64,000 nucleotides of DNA, from assembly GCF_016522065.1 (NCBI RefSeq), contig NZ_JAEHFV010000002.1:558001-622000 (forward strand), written 5' to 3'. Shown here in pieces: positions 17,174-27,139 of the stretch (within the stretch, counting starts at the first letter, position 1; every line of letters starts with the position of its first letter). Source of the stretch: Flavobacterium agrisoli. GTDB lineage: Bacteria; Bacteroidota; Bacteroidia; Flavobacteriales; Flavobacteriaceae. Below the pieces are notes generated by a model. That model did not search any database and was not told where the DNA came from. It saw only the letters and a program-made list of their open reading frames with translations. Position numbers and translations under genes: made by a program.

Positions 17174-18187
17174 ATGAAAGGCGTATTATTAGTAAACCTA
17201 GGTTCACCCGAAAGTCCCACTCCCAAAGATGTAAAACCGTATTTAGACGAATTTTTAATGGATAAATACGTGATAGATGTTCCGTATTTGTTACGTGCCT
17301 TATTGGTTCGCGGTATTATTTTACGCAAACGTCCAGAAGAATCGGCCCATGCGTACTCTAAAATTTGGTGGGACGAAGGTTCTCCTTTAATAGTCCTTTC
17401 CGAAAGAATGCATAAAAAAGTGCAGCCTTTGGTAAACGTTCCGGTGGCTTTGGCCATGCGCTACGGCACGATGACTATTGAAAATGGTTTGCAAGAATTG
17501 CACGATAAAGGCGTTACCGAAGTATTGCTTTTTCCGTTGTATCCGCAATATGCTATGGCGTCGACTTTGACTATTTTGGTGAAAGCCGAGGAAATTCGTA
17601 AAAAGAAGTTCCCAAACATGAAATTTACCGATGTTCCAGCCTTTTACAACAAACCAGATTACCTTCAAAATTTAGCGGATTCTATGAAAAAACATTTGGC
17701 CGGTTTTGATTATGATGAGTTGGTTTTTTCGTATCACGGAATTCCCGAAAGACACATTCGCAAAACCGATGTAACCAAATCACATTGCAAAATAGATGGC
17801 TCTTGTTGCAACACGCCATCGCCAGCACATGAATTTTGTTACCGTCATCAATGTTTCGAAACCACCAAAGAGATTGTGAAGTTGCTGGAAATTCCCGAAG
17901 GTAAATACACCTCTACCTTTCAATCCCGATTGGCAGGAGATAAATGGTTAGAACCCTATACCGACGTTGAAATTGATAACATGCCAGCAAAAGGAATCAA
18001 AAAAATTGCGGTGGTTACACCAGCATTTGTGACCGATTGTTTGGAAACATTAGAAGAAATTGCCATGCGCGCTAAAGAAGATTTTCAGGCAAACGGCGGC
18101 GAAGATTTCTTGGCTATTCCGTGTCTCAATGATGATGATGAATGGTGTCAAACGGTTGGAAACTGGATAAACGATTGGACTAAATAG
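17174..18187 (+). CDS. hemH: Ferrochelatase
   Basis: A 337-residue enzyme inserting Fe2+ into protoporphyrin IX, the last step of protoheme synthesis. The catalytic His188 lies in SYHGIPERH and the acidic substrate-binding stretch is in RLAGDKWLEPYTD. An unusual cysteine group lies just after the catalytic loop: Cys205, 211, 212, 222 and 227. In other bacterial ferrochelatases extra cysteines bind a [2Fe-2S] cluster; whether these do is open. hemJ follows 34 bp downstream. Confidence 0.96.
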   Translation: MKGVLLVNLGSPESPTPKDVKPYLDEFLMDKYVIDVPYLLRALLVRGIILRKRPEESAHAYSKIWWDEGSPLIVLSERMHKKVQPLVNVPVALAMRYGTMTIENGLQELHDKGVTEVLLFPLYPQYAMASTLTILVKAEEIRKKKFPNMKFTDVPAFYNKPDYLQNLADSMKKHLAGFDYDELVFSYHGIPERHIRKTDVTKSHCKIDGSCCNTPSPAHEFCYRHQCFETTKEIVKLLEIPEGKYTSTFQSRLAGDKWLEPYTDVEIDNMPAKGIKKIAVVTPAFVTDCLETLEEIAMRAKEDFQANGGEDFLAIPCLNDDDEWCQTVGNWINDWTK

Positions 18188-18221
18188 AAAATAGAACAAA
18201 GAGTAAAGAAAAAAGACTTAA

Positions 18222-18773
18222 ATGGAAATCTACAACTACCTAAAATCCTTGCACCTTATCTTTGTTATCACTTGGTTTGCAGGACTTTTTTACATTGTCC
18301 GTTTGTTTGTTTATCAAGTTGAAGCTGCCGATAAACCTTCGCCCGAAAAAGAAATTTTACAGGCACAATATAAAATTATGGCCTATCGTTTGTGGTACAT
18401 CATCACTTGGCCGTCGGCTATTTTGGCTAGTTTTTTTGCTTTTTGGATGTTGTTTTTTACCGAAATAGGAAACGCTTGGTTGCAAATGTCTTGGATGCAC
18501 GTAAAATTAGGATTTGTTTTTTTGTTGTATTTGTATCACGCAAAATGCCATCAAATTTTCAAACAATTGCAAAACGACCAGGTAAAATATTCGAATAATT
18601 TTATGCGTTTATGGAACGAAGGGGCAACGATTATTTTGTTTGCAGTTGTTTTTTTGGTAGTTTTAAAAAATGCATTCAATTGGATTTATGGCGTAGTTGG
18701 AATCTTTTTATTTTCGATATTGATTATGCTAGGGTTTAAATTTTACAAAAGAATCAGAGAAAAAAATAAATAG
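18222..18773 (+). CDS. hemJ: Protoporphyrinogen IX oxidase, HemJ type
   Basis: A 183-residue membrane protein with about four or five transmembrane helices (UPF0093/CopD-like). It fits the HemJ family, which oxidises protoporphyrinogen IX to protoporphyrin IX. The N-terminal SLHLIFVITWFAGLFYIVRL with the conserved His, and the Lys in MHVKLGFVF, match the family. No hemG or hemY is in the window. The place next to hemH makes HemJ the expected enzyme between HemF and HemH. The name CopD would be the alternative, but length and context favour HemJ. Confidence 0.9.
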   Translation: MEIYNYLKSLHLIFVITWFAGLFYIVRLFVYQVEAADKPSPEKEILQAQYKIMAYRLWYIITWPSAILASFFAFWMLFFTEIGNAWLQMSWMHVKLGFVFLLYLYHAKCHQIFKQLQNDQVKYSNNFMRLWNEGATIILFAVVFLVVLKNAFNWIYGVVGIFLFSILIMLGFKFYKRIREKNK

Positions 18774-18845
18774 TGATTGGTTATTAGTGGTTAGTTGTTA
18801 TGTAAAATCACTCTTCACGATTCACTCTTTTCGACCGACTTAAAT

Positions 18846-20315
18846 ATGCTAAACTTCAAATTATCAATGCTTTCCTTGCGCGTTAGGATTTTCCTTTCGA
18901 TGATTCTTTTGATTATTGTTGCCTCGGTTTTGTTAGCCTCGATTTCGATTATTCAGTTTAAAAATGAAGCCAAAGAATACCATCAAGAGCGCCTAGAACG
19001 TAAAGAAAATGCTGTAAAAGAACATATAAATTATGTTTTGGCAACTACCACTTATCCGCTAAAAGCCAATAATTTGGATTTAATTTTTAAGGATAAAATT
19101 CATGAATTAGCTCAAATTCATAACACCGAAATTAATATTTACAGCCTCGATGGTAAACTTTTAAAAAGCTCAAAAGAATCGTTTGCAGTTGATGCCGTGG
19201 CGCCACCAATTCCCGATTACATTCTAAAGTTAGTACGCTCTTCTATCGAAAAACGTTTTGTAGATATTAAAACCCGAGATGGTGTAAAAAACCGGTCTTC
19301 GTATAGTTTAATTAAAGACGAAAAATTCAAACCATTAGGTATTTTAAACTTGCCTTATGTAGAAGATGATAGTTATTACGACAGCGAATTGAATACCTTT
19401 TTAATTCGGTTAGGACAAGTGTATTCGTTCATGTTGTTAGTGGCCTTTGGATTGGCCTATTTTTTATCTACCTACATTACCAAATCGTTAAAAACCATTT
19501 CGGATAAGTTAAGCGAAACCAATTTGAACCAGAAAAACGAGATGATTGTTTTGGAAGCCAGTAGTAAAGAGATTAATTTTTTGATCAAATCCTACAATGC
19601 GATGGTCGAAAAACTAGAGAAAAGTGCCATTAAACTGGCGCAAAGTGAAAGGGAAGAAGCTTGGCGCGAAATGGCCAAACAAGTGGCGCATGAAATTAAA
19701 AATCCCTTAACACCAATGCGCTTAACAGTTCAGAGTTTTCAACGTAAATTTAACCCTAACGATCCCGATGTGAGGCAAAAAATGAACGATTATTCCGAAA
19801 CATTAATTCAGCAAATTGATACCATGACAGCGGTGGCTTCGGCATTTTCTAACTTTGCTTCGATGCCCGCTCAACAAAACGAAACGCTGAATGTGGTAGA
19901 GGTTGTAGAACTTTCCTTGGATATTTTCAACGAAGATTATGTGGTTTTTGAAAGTGAAGAAACCGAGATCATTTCCAAAATGGATCGCACACAACTCATC
20001 CGAATTATTACCAATTTGGTTAAAAATGCTACGCAAGCCATTCCAGAAGAACAAGAAGATAAAAAGGTCTTGGTTACTGTAAAACGCCAAGTAAATTCGG
20101 TTGAAATTGCTGTGAAAGACAACGGAATTGGCATCAAAAAAGAAGATATTGAACGTGTATTTGAACCTAAATTTACCACCAAAACCAGTGGTATGGGCTT
20201 GGGTCTCGGAATTATACGAAATATCATCGAAAATTATAAGGGAACAATTACCTTTGAAACAAGCTATGGTTCGGGTACTACTTTTACAGTAAGCTTGCCT
20301 ATTACAAACTCTTAA
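18846..20315 (+). CDS. NtrY-like membrane sensor histidine kinase
   Basis: A 489-residue sensor kinase. ATG at 18846 gives a basic N-terminus before the first membrane helix (about 13-35); the longer reading from 18795 adds unlikely residues. A periplasmic domain (about 38-190) precedes a second helix (192-210). Then come a HAMP-like linker, HisKA with His282 in VAHEIKNPLTP, and an ATPase domain with DNGIGI and GMGLGLGI. No response regulator lies beside it. The crotonase gene follows after 11 bp. Confidence 0.92.
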   Translation: MLNFKLSMLSLRVRIFLSMILLIIVASVLLASISIIQFKNEAKEYHQERLERKENAVKEHINYVLATTTYPLKANNLDLIFKDKIHELAQIHNTEINIYSLDGKLLKSSKESFAVDAVAPPIPDYILKLVRSSIEKRFVDIKTRDGVKNRSSYSLIKDEKFKPLGILNLPYVEDDSYYDSELNTFLIRLGQVYSFMLLVAFGLAYFLSTYITKSLKTISDKLSETNLNQKNEMIVLEASSKEINFLIKSYNAMVEKLEKSAIKLAQSEREEAWREMAKQVAHEIKNPLTPMRLTVQSFQRKFNPNDPDVRQKMNDYSETLIQQIDTMTAVASAFSNFASMPAQQNETLNVVEVVELSLDIFNEDYVVFESEETEIISKMDRTQLIRIITNLVKNATQAIPEEQEDKKVLVTVKRQVNSVEIAVKDNGIGIKKEDIERVFEPKFTTKTSGMGLGLGIIRNIIENYKGTITFETSYGSGTTFTVSLPITNS

Positions 20316-20326
20316 AACGTACGGTT

Positions 20327-21109
20327 ATGAATTACGAAAATCTTTTAATTGCCATTGAAAATCAAATAGCGATTGTGACTATTAACAGACCCGAAAAATT
20401 AAACGCGCTCAATAAAAAGACAATAACCGATTTGCATAAAGCTTTTAAGTTGTTGAACAAAAACAACGAGGTTCGTGTGATAATTTTAACCGGAAGCGGT
20501 GAAAAAGCTTTTGTTGCGGGTGCCGATATTGCCGAGTTTTCTAATTATACGATTGAAGAAGGAACCGATTTGGCAGCAACAGGTCAAGAAAAAGTATTCG
20601 ATTTTATCGAAAATTTAAAAAAACCAGTTATTGCAGCAGTTAATGGTTTTGCTTTGGGCGGTGGATTGGAATTGGCTATGGCTTGTCATTTCCGAATTGC
20701 TTCCGAAAACGCCAAAATGGGATTACCTGAAACCTCCTTAGGTTTGATACCGGGTTACGGAGGCACGCAACGGTTACCTCAGTTAGTTGGCAAAGGTCGC
20801 GCTATGGAAATGATTTTGACGGCAAGCATGATATCGGCCGAAGAAGCCGTTTCGTATGGTTTGGTAAACCGCGTGGTGCCACCAGTAGAATTGCTACCAG
20901 TTTGCATGGATATTGCTTTAAAAATCCTTAAAAATGGTCCTTATGCCATTAGTAAAGCCATTAAAGCCGTCAATGCTAATGCGAAAGAAGGTAAAAATGG
21001 TTTTGATGTCGAAATAAAAGCTTTCGGAAAATGTTTTGGAACACACGATTTTACTGAAGGAACAACTGCTTTTTTAGAGAAACGTAAAGCCGATTTTATA
21101 GGGAAGTAA
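20327..21109 (+). CDS. Enoyl-CoA hydratase / crotonase family protein
   Basis: A 260-residue hydratase that adds water across 2-enoyl-CoA. The oxyanion-hole segments AFVAGADIAEF and NGFALGGGLELAMAC and the catalytic Glu pair (Glu in GGGLELA, Glu in MGLPETSLGLIPGYGG) are intact. It closely resembles clostridial-type 3-hydroxybutyryl-CoA dehydratases; the exact chain-length preference is not readable. It lies 11 bp after the kinase gene and is followed by a strong terminator. Confidence 0.92.
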   Translation: MNYENLLIAIENQIAIVTINRPEKLNALNKKTITDLHKAFKLLNKNNEVRVIILTGSGEKAFVAGADIAEFSNYTIEEGTDLAATGQEKVFDFIENLKKPVIAAVNGFALGGGLELAMACHFRIASENAKMGLPETSLGLIPGYGGTQRLPQLVGKGRAMEMILTASMISAEEAVSYGLVNRVVPPVELLPVCMDIALKILKNGPYAISKAIKAVNANAKEGKNGFDVEIKAFGKCFGTHDFTEGTTAFLEKRKADFIGK

Positions 21110-21134
21110 ACAAATACTAGCTTTTGATATAAAA

Positions 21135-21172
21135 CAAAAGAGTCCGTTATGGCGTAACGGACTCTTTTTTTT
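21135..21172. terminator. Bidirectional terminator between crotonase and efflux genes
   Basis: The GC-rich stem 21139-21149 with 21155-21165 has a 5-base loop, with an A run before and T8 after. The symmetrical layout suits both the plus-strand crotonase and the minus-strand efflux operon that ends at 21201. Confidence 0.85.
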
Positions 21173-21200
21173 GCTTAAAGAAGTGTTTTGGGCTGAATTA

Positions 21201-22655
21201 CTAATTCCATCCTCCTCCAAGCGATTTATACAAGTTTATTCGGGCATTTAATTGGTCTTTTTTGGTTTCTACCAACTGCAATTTTGATTCTAAAGCATCG
21301 CGTTGGGTTAATAAAACCTCCATATAATCGGCACGGGCAGCACTAAACAACTGATTCGTAAGTTCAATTGATTGGGTTAAAGCTGTTACTTGGTGCTCTT
21401 TTTGCTGATAACTTTTGTTTAAATTATCAATTTTAGACATTCCGTTTAAGACTTCGATATGCGCATTCAAAATGGTTTTTTCGTAATCAAAAATGGCTTG
21501 CAGTTGACGGTCGTTGGCGTTGTAATATTCGGCTTTAATAGCATTTCTGTTAATCAAAGGCGCGACCATATCACCAGCAATTCCGTATAACAACGAAGCA
21601 GGGGTTTCGGTTATGAATTTTAAACTAAACGCTTCTAGACCAACTCCAGCGCGCAAAGTAAACGAAGGATAAAAATTAGCGCGAGCTACTTTAGTATCCA
21701 ATTTTGCTGCTTGCAATTCGAATTCGGCTCTGCGGATATCCGGACGGTTTACCAACAATTGCGACGGAATGCCGACATTTAACGATCCCACATTTTTTTC
21801 GATAAAATCATCCGAATCGCGATCAATATGCTGTGGCGAACGACCGATTAAAAAGTTAATTTTGTTTTCGGTCTCAACAATTTCTTGTTGAACATTGTAT
21901 AACTCGCTGTTGTTTTTAAAAACCTCAGCTTCCAAACGTTGTACTCCTAATTCAGTTGCTTTTGCCGCTTCTTTTTGCAAACGAATAATTTTTAATCCGT
22001 TGTTTTGAAGTTCCAAATTTTGTTTCAAAATGGCCAGTTTGTTATCCAAAGCTTCCAGTTCAAAATACGAATCAGCGATTTCGGCAATCAGATTGGTAAC
22101 CATGAAATTTTTTCCTTCTACGGTAGAAAGGTATTCCATAGCAGCAGCTTTTTTCGAATTGTGCAATTTGTTCCAAACATCCAATTCCCACGAAGCATAA
22201 GCGCCAACAGTATAATTAGGTAGTGGATCTGGGAATTCTTTTCCTGGACGAATTTCGGTGTTTGCATCGTTGGCACCTTGACTGGTATAACGTCCCACTT
22301 TTTCTACCTCGGCCCCAGCCTGAATACCTACAAACGGTAGGTATTCTCCTTTTCGGGCTTTGATTTCATTTTGAGCAATGTCTACCTGTTGCAACATGAT
22401 ATTCAATTCCTGGTTGTTCACCAAAGCGGTATCAATTAGCGCAACTAAATGCGTATCGTTAAAAAATTCTTTCCATTTGATGTGTGCCGAATTTAGTGTA
22501 TCGCCTACAGTAACATTGTCGAAATTTTTAGGCAATGATTTGTTTTCTTCGCGAATTTCTTTGGTCGGAACACAACTTTGCAGTACGATGAATGTTAACG
22601 TTATGGCCAACAAACTCCATCGTATTTTGATGTATTTGAAAATTGATTTATTCAT
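21201..22655 (-). CDS. Efflux outer-membrane channel lipoprotein, TolC/OprM family
   Basis: A 484-residue outer-membrane factor of an RND pump. It has a lipobox at LQSC (Cys28), then two outer-membrane efflux repeats with long amphipathic helices. Motifs RPDIRRAEFELQAAK and RANFYPSFTLRAG are typical of the NodT/OprM group. The start overlaps the end of the RND pump gene by 8 bp, so the two are coupled. It is the last gene of a three-gene efflux operon. Confidence 0.94.
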   Translation of the reverse strand: MNKSIFKYIKIRWSLLAITLTFIVLQSCVPTKEIREENKSLPKNFDNVTVGDTLNSAHIKWKEFFNDTHLVALIDTALVNNQELNIMLQQVDIAQNEIKARKGEYLPFVGIQAGAEVEKVGRYTSQGANDANTEIRPGKEFPDPLPNYTVGAYASWELDVWNKLHNSKKAAAMEYLSTVEGKNFMVTNLIAEIADSYFELEALDNKLAILKQNLELQNNGLKIIRLQKEAAKATELGVQRLEAEVFKNNSELYNVQQEIVETENKINFLIGRSPQHIDRDSDDFIEKNVGSLNVGIPSQLLVNRPDIRRAEFELQAAKLDTKVARANFYPSFTLRAGVGLEAFSLKFITETPASLLYGIAGDMVAPLINRNAIKAEYYNANDRQLQAIFDYEKTILNAHIEVLNGMSKIDNLNKSYQQKEHQVTALTQSIELTNQLFSAARADYMEVLLTQRDALESKLQLVETKKDQLNARINLYKSLGGGWN

Positions 22656-25600
22656 TTTCGTTTCCTTTCATTAATTTTTTCAATTGTTTGCTCAATTTGT
22701 TCAAACGAGATTCGGTTTCGCTTTCTTCTTCGGAATGACGTACAAATTCTTCTGAAACAGGTTCAAAATTTTGATCTTTAATCAATCCTCTTCCATCGGC
22801 CATTTTACCAAAAATGTAATACAAACCAGGAATTACGATTACCCCAAAAATGGTTCCCATGAACATTCCTCCTAACGATGAACCTCCAATGGTACGGTTT
22901 CCGATGGCTCCGGCTCCAGATGCAATTACCAACGGAATTAATCCGGCGATAAACGCAAACGAAGTCATTAAAATTGGACGGAAACGCATTTTGGCACCTT
23001 CGATAGCGGCTTCTAAAACAGTAGCGCCTTGTCTGCGCCTTTGAACGGCAAACTCGACTATCAATACAGCATTTTTACAGAGCAGTCCCACCAACATGAT
23101 GATACCAATTTGCGCATAAACGTCGTTAGATAAGCCCATCATTTTTAAGAATAAGAACGAACCAAAAACACCAATTGGTAAGGATAGCAATACCGCCAAT
23201 GGAATAATGAAACTCTCGTATTGGGCTGCCAACACAAAGTAAACGAAGGCCAAAACGACTAAGAAAACGTAAAGTGCATCGTTACCACGTGAAGCCTCAT
23301 CATAAGACAATCCTTCCCAAGCAATATCATAACCGCGAGGCAATTTGGCTTTGGCAACTTCTTTGATGGCATTAATCGCATCGGCACTGGTGTAACCTTT
23401 GGCAGGTAAACCTCGAATAGCTGCCGAGTTGTACAAGTTATAACGCGTGATTTCGTTAGGTCCGAATTTTTTCACCACTTTCATGAAAGAAGAATACGGA
23501 ACCATTTCGCCGGCTTCATTTTTAACATATAATTTTTCCAAATCGGTTGGTAAACTACGGTATTCTGGTGCGGCTTGAGTATACACTTTAAAGAAATAAC
23601 CAAACTTAATAAAACCTTGTTCGTAGGTACTACCAATTAAAATGTTGAGGTTTTCCATGGCTTTTTCGATAGAAACGCCTTTTTGCATTGCTGCTTGGTT
23701 GTCTACTTGCAATTCTAATTGCGGATAGTTCGCAGCAAAGAAGGTAAATAAACCAGACAATTCTTTACGTTTGCGTAACTCGGCCATGAAATCATTGTTG
23801 ATTTTTTCAAATTCTTGATAGTCGCCCGAGTTGGTTTTATCTAACATACGTAAAGAAAAACCTCCCGATGAACCAAATCCAGGAACTGCTGGCGGTTCGA
23901 AATATTCGACAACAACTCCAAGATTTTTGGATTCTTTTTCCAAAATTTCCATGATTTCGGTAACCGAATGTTCGCGTTCGTCCCAAGGTTTTAAGTTAAT
24001 CAAACAAGTACCCGCATTCGATCCACGTCCTTCGGTCATGATTTCATAACCGGCTAATGACGAAACCGATTCTACGTCGTCTAGCTTTTCGCAAATTTTT
24101 TGCAATTTAACTGCGGCATCGTTCGTACGCTCTAAAGTAGTTCCAGGAGGCGACTGAATAATGGCGTAAATTTGACCTTGGTCTTCACTAGGAATAAATC
24201 CAGAAGGCAGGACTTTGTTTACGACTAAAATTCCGCCACAAAAGGCCAATAATATTCCAAAGGTAACCACACGTTTGTTTACAATTACACGTAAAATGCT
24301 CACATAACGACCGGTTAATTTGTCGAATCCGCGGTTGAACCAATCGATAAAACGATCCATCGGACTTTTCTTTTTGGCTTGACCGTGCGTATTTTTTAAC
24401 AACATCGCACAAAGAACTGGCGTTAAGGTTAAGGCCACTAATGCCGAAATCACAATAGCTCCTGCCATGGTAATCGAGAATTGTCGGTAGAAAACCCCAA
24501 CCGGTCCCGACATAAACGAAATCGGAATAAATACCGAAACCATTACTAAGGTGATGGCAATAATGGCACCTCCAATTTCGCTCACAATGGCTTTGGAAGC
24601 GTTATAAGGCGAGAGATGTTCCTCGTGCATTTTCACGTGGACGGCCTCGACCACTACAATGGCATCATCGACCACAATACCAATGGCCAACACCAAGGCA
24701 AACAAGGTAATCAGGTTGATAGACAAGCCAAATAGTTGCATGATGAAAAAGGCACCAATTAACGAAACCGGAACAGCTATAATTGGGATTAAGGTAGAAC
24801 GCCAATCACCTAAGAATAAGAAAACCACAATGGCTACCAATACAAAGGCATCACGAAGCGTGTGTACTACTTGCTCGATAGAAGCATCTAAGAAATTCGA
24901 AACGTCGTAACTAATTTTATAGTCCACCCCTGGAGGTAAATCTTTTTTCAGTTCGGCCAATTTGGCTTTTACTTCTTTAATTACATCCGAACCGTTACTT
25001 CCAAAGTTTTGTTTTAATACGATAGAAGCTGATGGTGCACCGTCTAAATCAGAATAAATATCAAAGAATTCACTTCCCAATTCAACATCGGCTACATCTT
25101 TTAGTTTAATCATTTCTCCTTCGCTATTGGCACGAAGAATGATGTCTTTGTACTCTTCGGGTTTGTCGTAACGGTCGCGATAGGTCAATACATATTCTAA
25201 AGACTGCGATTTTTTACCCGAGCTAATTCCTAATCGACCTGGTCGAGCCAAGATACTTTGCTCTTTCATGGCTTCCAACACTTCTTCTGCCGAAATGTTG
25301 TAAGCTCGCATACGATCTGGTTTTAACCAAACACGCATTGCATATTTACGGCTTCCTAAAATTTGAGCAGTTGCTATACCCGGAATCCTTTGAATTTCTG
25401 GCACAAAACGGGTGTAGGCATAGTTGTATAAGAATTTTTCATCGTAATCCTTGCTTTTGGTGTACAAGTTAACGTACATCAACATACTGGGTTGAACAGG
25501 CGTAATGATAACACCTTCGCGTTGTACCAAATCGGGTAGCATGGTCATTACCTGATCGACTCTGGTTTTTACACGAACTACGGCATCATTGGGGTCGGTG

Positions 25601-25890
25601 CCGGGTTCAAAAATTACACGAACGGTTCCTTCTCCAGCACTCGTAGCATCAGAGGCTATATAACGCATTCCTTGAACTCCATTGATGGCAGTTTCTAGCG
25701 GAATTAAGGTCGATTTTACCAACACATCGGCGTTAGAGCCGGGATAGGCTATAAAGATATTTACCGTGGTGGGAGCGATATCAGGAAATTGCGATATCGG
25801 CAATTGATTTATAGATAATAAACCCGTAAAAACAATGATTATCGAAACAACAATTGCTAAAACCGGTCTATGAATAAATTTTTTAAACAT
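22648..25890 (-). CDS. RND efflux transporter, HAE1 (AcrB-like) family
   Basis: A 1080-residue inner-membrane proton/drug antiporter with twelve transmembrane helices and two large periplasmic loops. It shows the N-terminal MFKKFIHRPVLAIVVSIII helix, GIVVDDAIVVVEAV with the TM4 Asp pair for proton relay, and the second-half segments GLLCKNAVLIVEFA and FVLAAQYESF. The length is slightly above AcrB because of a charged C-terminal tail. The substrate is hydrophobic compounds in general; specificity is unknown. Confidence 0.96.
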   Translation of the reverse strand: MFKKFIHRPVLAIVVSIIIVFTGLLSINQLPISQFPDIAPTTVNIFIAYPGSNADVLVKSTLIPLETAINGVQGMRYIASDATSAGEGTVRVIFEPGTDPNDAVVRVKTRVDQVMTMLPDLVQREGVIITPVQPSMLMYVNLYTKSKDYDEKFLYNYAYTRFVPEIQRIPGIATAQILGSRKYAMRVWLKPDRMRAYNISAEEVLEAMKEQSILARPGRLGISSGKKSQSLEYVLTYRDRYDKPEEYKDIILRANSEGEMIKLKDVADVELGSEFFDIYSDLDGAPSASIVLKQNFGSNGSDVIKEVKAKLAELKKDLPPGVDYKISYDVSNFLDASIEQVVHTLRDAFVLVAIVVFLFLGDWRSTLIPIIAVPVSLIGAFFIMQLFGLSINLITLFALVLAIGIVVDDAIVVVEAVHVKMHEEHLSPYNASKAIVSEIGGAIIAITLVMVSVFIPISFMSGPVGVFYRQFSITMAGAIVISALVALTLTPVLCAMLLKNTHGQAKKKSPMDRFIDWFNRGFDKLTGRYVSILRVIVNKRVVTFGILLAFCGGILVVNKVLPSGFIPSEDQGQIYAIIQSPPGTTLERTNDAAVKLQKICEKLDDVESVSSLAGYEIMTEGRGSNAGTCLINLKPWDEREHSVTEIMEILEKESKNLGVVVEYFEPPAVPGFGSSGGFSLRMLDKTNSGDYQEFEKINNDFMAELRKRKELSGLFTFFAANYPQLELQVDNQAAMQKGVSIEKAMENLNILIGSTYEQGFIKFGYFFKVYTQAAPEYRSLPTDLEKLYVKNEAGEMVPYSSFMKVVKKFGPNEITRYNLYNSAAIRGLPAKGYTSADAINAIKEVAKAKLPRGYDIAWEGLSYDEASRGNDALYVFLVVLAFVYFVLAAQYESFIIPLAVLLSLPIGVFGSFLFLKMMGLSNDVYAQIGIIMLVGLLCKNAVLIVEFAVQRRRQGATVLEAAIEGAKMRFRPILMTSFAFIAGLIPLVIASGAGAIGNRTIGGSSLGGMFMGTIFGVIVIPGLYYIFGKMADGRGLIKDQNFEPVSEEFVRHSEEESETESRLNKLSKQLKKLMKGNENE

Positions 25891-25911
25891 GACTTTTTAT
25901 TTTAGCATTAA

Positions 25912-26994
25912 TTATTCGGCGTAAACGTCTAAACTGGCAAATACTGATTTTCCGTTTTCGGATTTTACATGAATTTTTTCATTGTCTTTTACCAAACGAA
26001 TTCCTTCAATTAAAACACGGTCTGAAGTAGTAAGTCCTTTTTTGATAGCAAATAAATGAGGCAATTCGGCAGCCACTTCTATTTCGCGTTGGTGCACGAC
26101 GTTGTTTTTATCTACTACAAAAACAAATCGTTTTCCTAATACTTCAAATGACGATTTTTGAGGAATAAGCAAGGCGTTTTTTAACGGAATAGTCATTACT
26201 ACAGAGCCTGTTTCGCCATGACGTAAAATTCCTTTTGGATTTGAAAAAGTCGCTCTAAAAGCAATGTTTCCGGTTTCGTTATTAAATTCTCCTTCGATGG
26301 TTTCAACCGTTCCTTTTTGATCAAATTTTTGGTTGTTGGCCATTAATAACGCTACTTCTTGTTTTTTTCCTTGTGGCGCAGTCATGGCATAGTTTAGATA
26401 TTCCGCTTCGGGAACATTAAAATACACCCACATTTTGCTGTTATCAGATAGGGTAGTAAGTAATTCGCCTTCTTCAACCATACTTCCTTCTCTTACGTGT
26501 AAATGGTCCATAATACCATCAAAAGGTGCTTTTACAGTAGTAAAGCCAAGATGCGTTTGCGCTAACATGATTTCGGCTTTTGCTTTGTCTAATTTGGCTT
26601 TAGAAAGTGCCAATTCATTAGCCGAAACCACTTTGTTGTTGGCCAAAAGCTTGGTGTTATCGTATTCAATAGAAGCAGAATTTCCTTCGGCTTTTGCTTT
26701 TTGCAATTCCGCTTGGTAAATGTTTGGCATAATTTGAAACATGGTTTGCCCTTGTCGCACTTTTTGCCCTTCGTCAACATTTATTTTTTGAAGGTATCCT
26801 TTTTCTAAAGCTCTCAGTTCGATATGGCGTACCGAATGGATTTGCGACACGTATTCTTTAGTTATTGTCGTGTCTTTTTCAATAGGATTCATGACCAAAA
26901 AGGTACGTTCTTCTTCTTTTTCTTCTTTATGAGATTGGCATCCAATAGTGCATAAGGCGGCCATAACGCCAATAAAAAATGCGGTTTTTTTCAT
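25912..26994 (-). CDS. RND efflux periplasmic adaptor (membrane fusion protein)
   Basis: A 360-residue adaptor joining pump and outer-membrane channel. ATG at 26994 gives a signal peptide ending in a lipobox (CTIGC, Cys19); an upstream in-frame ATG at 27042 would add residues that spoil it. The lipoyl-like halves are at VDEGQKVRQGQTMFQI and TTVKAPFDGIMDHL, with an alpha-hairpin between and a beta-barrel domain after. First of the three efflux genes; no TetR or AraC regulator adjoins it. Confidence 0.94.
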   Translation of the reverse strand: MKKTAFFIGVMAALCTIGCQSHKEEKEEERTFLVMNPIEKDTTITKEYVSQIHSVRHIELRALEKGYLQKINVDEGQKVRQGQTMFQIMPNIYQAELQKAKAEGNSASIEYDNTKLLANNKVVSANELALSKAKLDKAKAEIMLAQTHLGFTTVKAPFDGIMDHLHVREGSMVEEGELLTTLSDNSKMWVYFNVPEAEYLNYAMTAPQGKKQEVALLMANNQKFDQKGTVETIEGEFNNETGNIAFRATFSNPKGILRHGETGSVVMTIPLKNALLIPQKSSFEVLGKRFVFVVDKNNVVHQREIEVAAELPHLFAIKKGLTTSDRVLIEGIRLVKDNEKIHVKSENGKSVFASLDVYAE

Positions 26995-27139
26995 GATGAT
27001 TTTTAAACTTTTTAAACAATAAAAACGGGGAGTTTGCAGCAAGAAATAGCAACAAATCCAAACTAGATTCCATCAAATTCGCAAAAACGAAAATGGAATT
27101 CAGGGTGTAGTAATTACACAGCGGTGTTTAAAAAGTAAA

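Noticed and set aside
18222..18773. CopD-type copper protein
   Set aside because: Length, the conserved His and Lys and the position after hemH favour HemJ.
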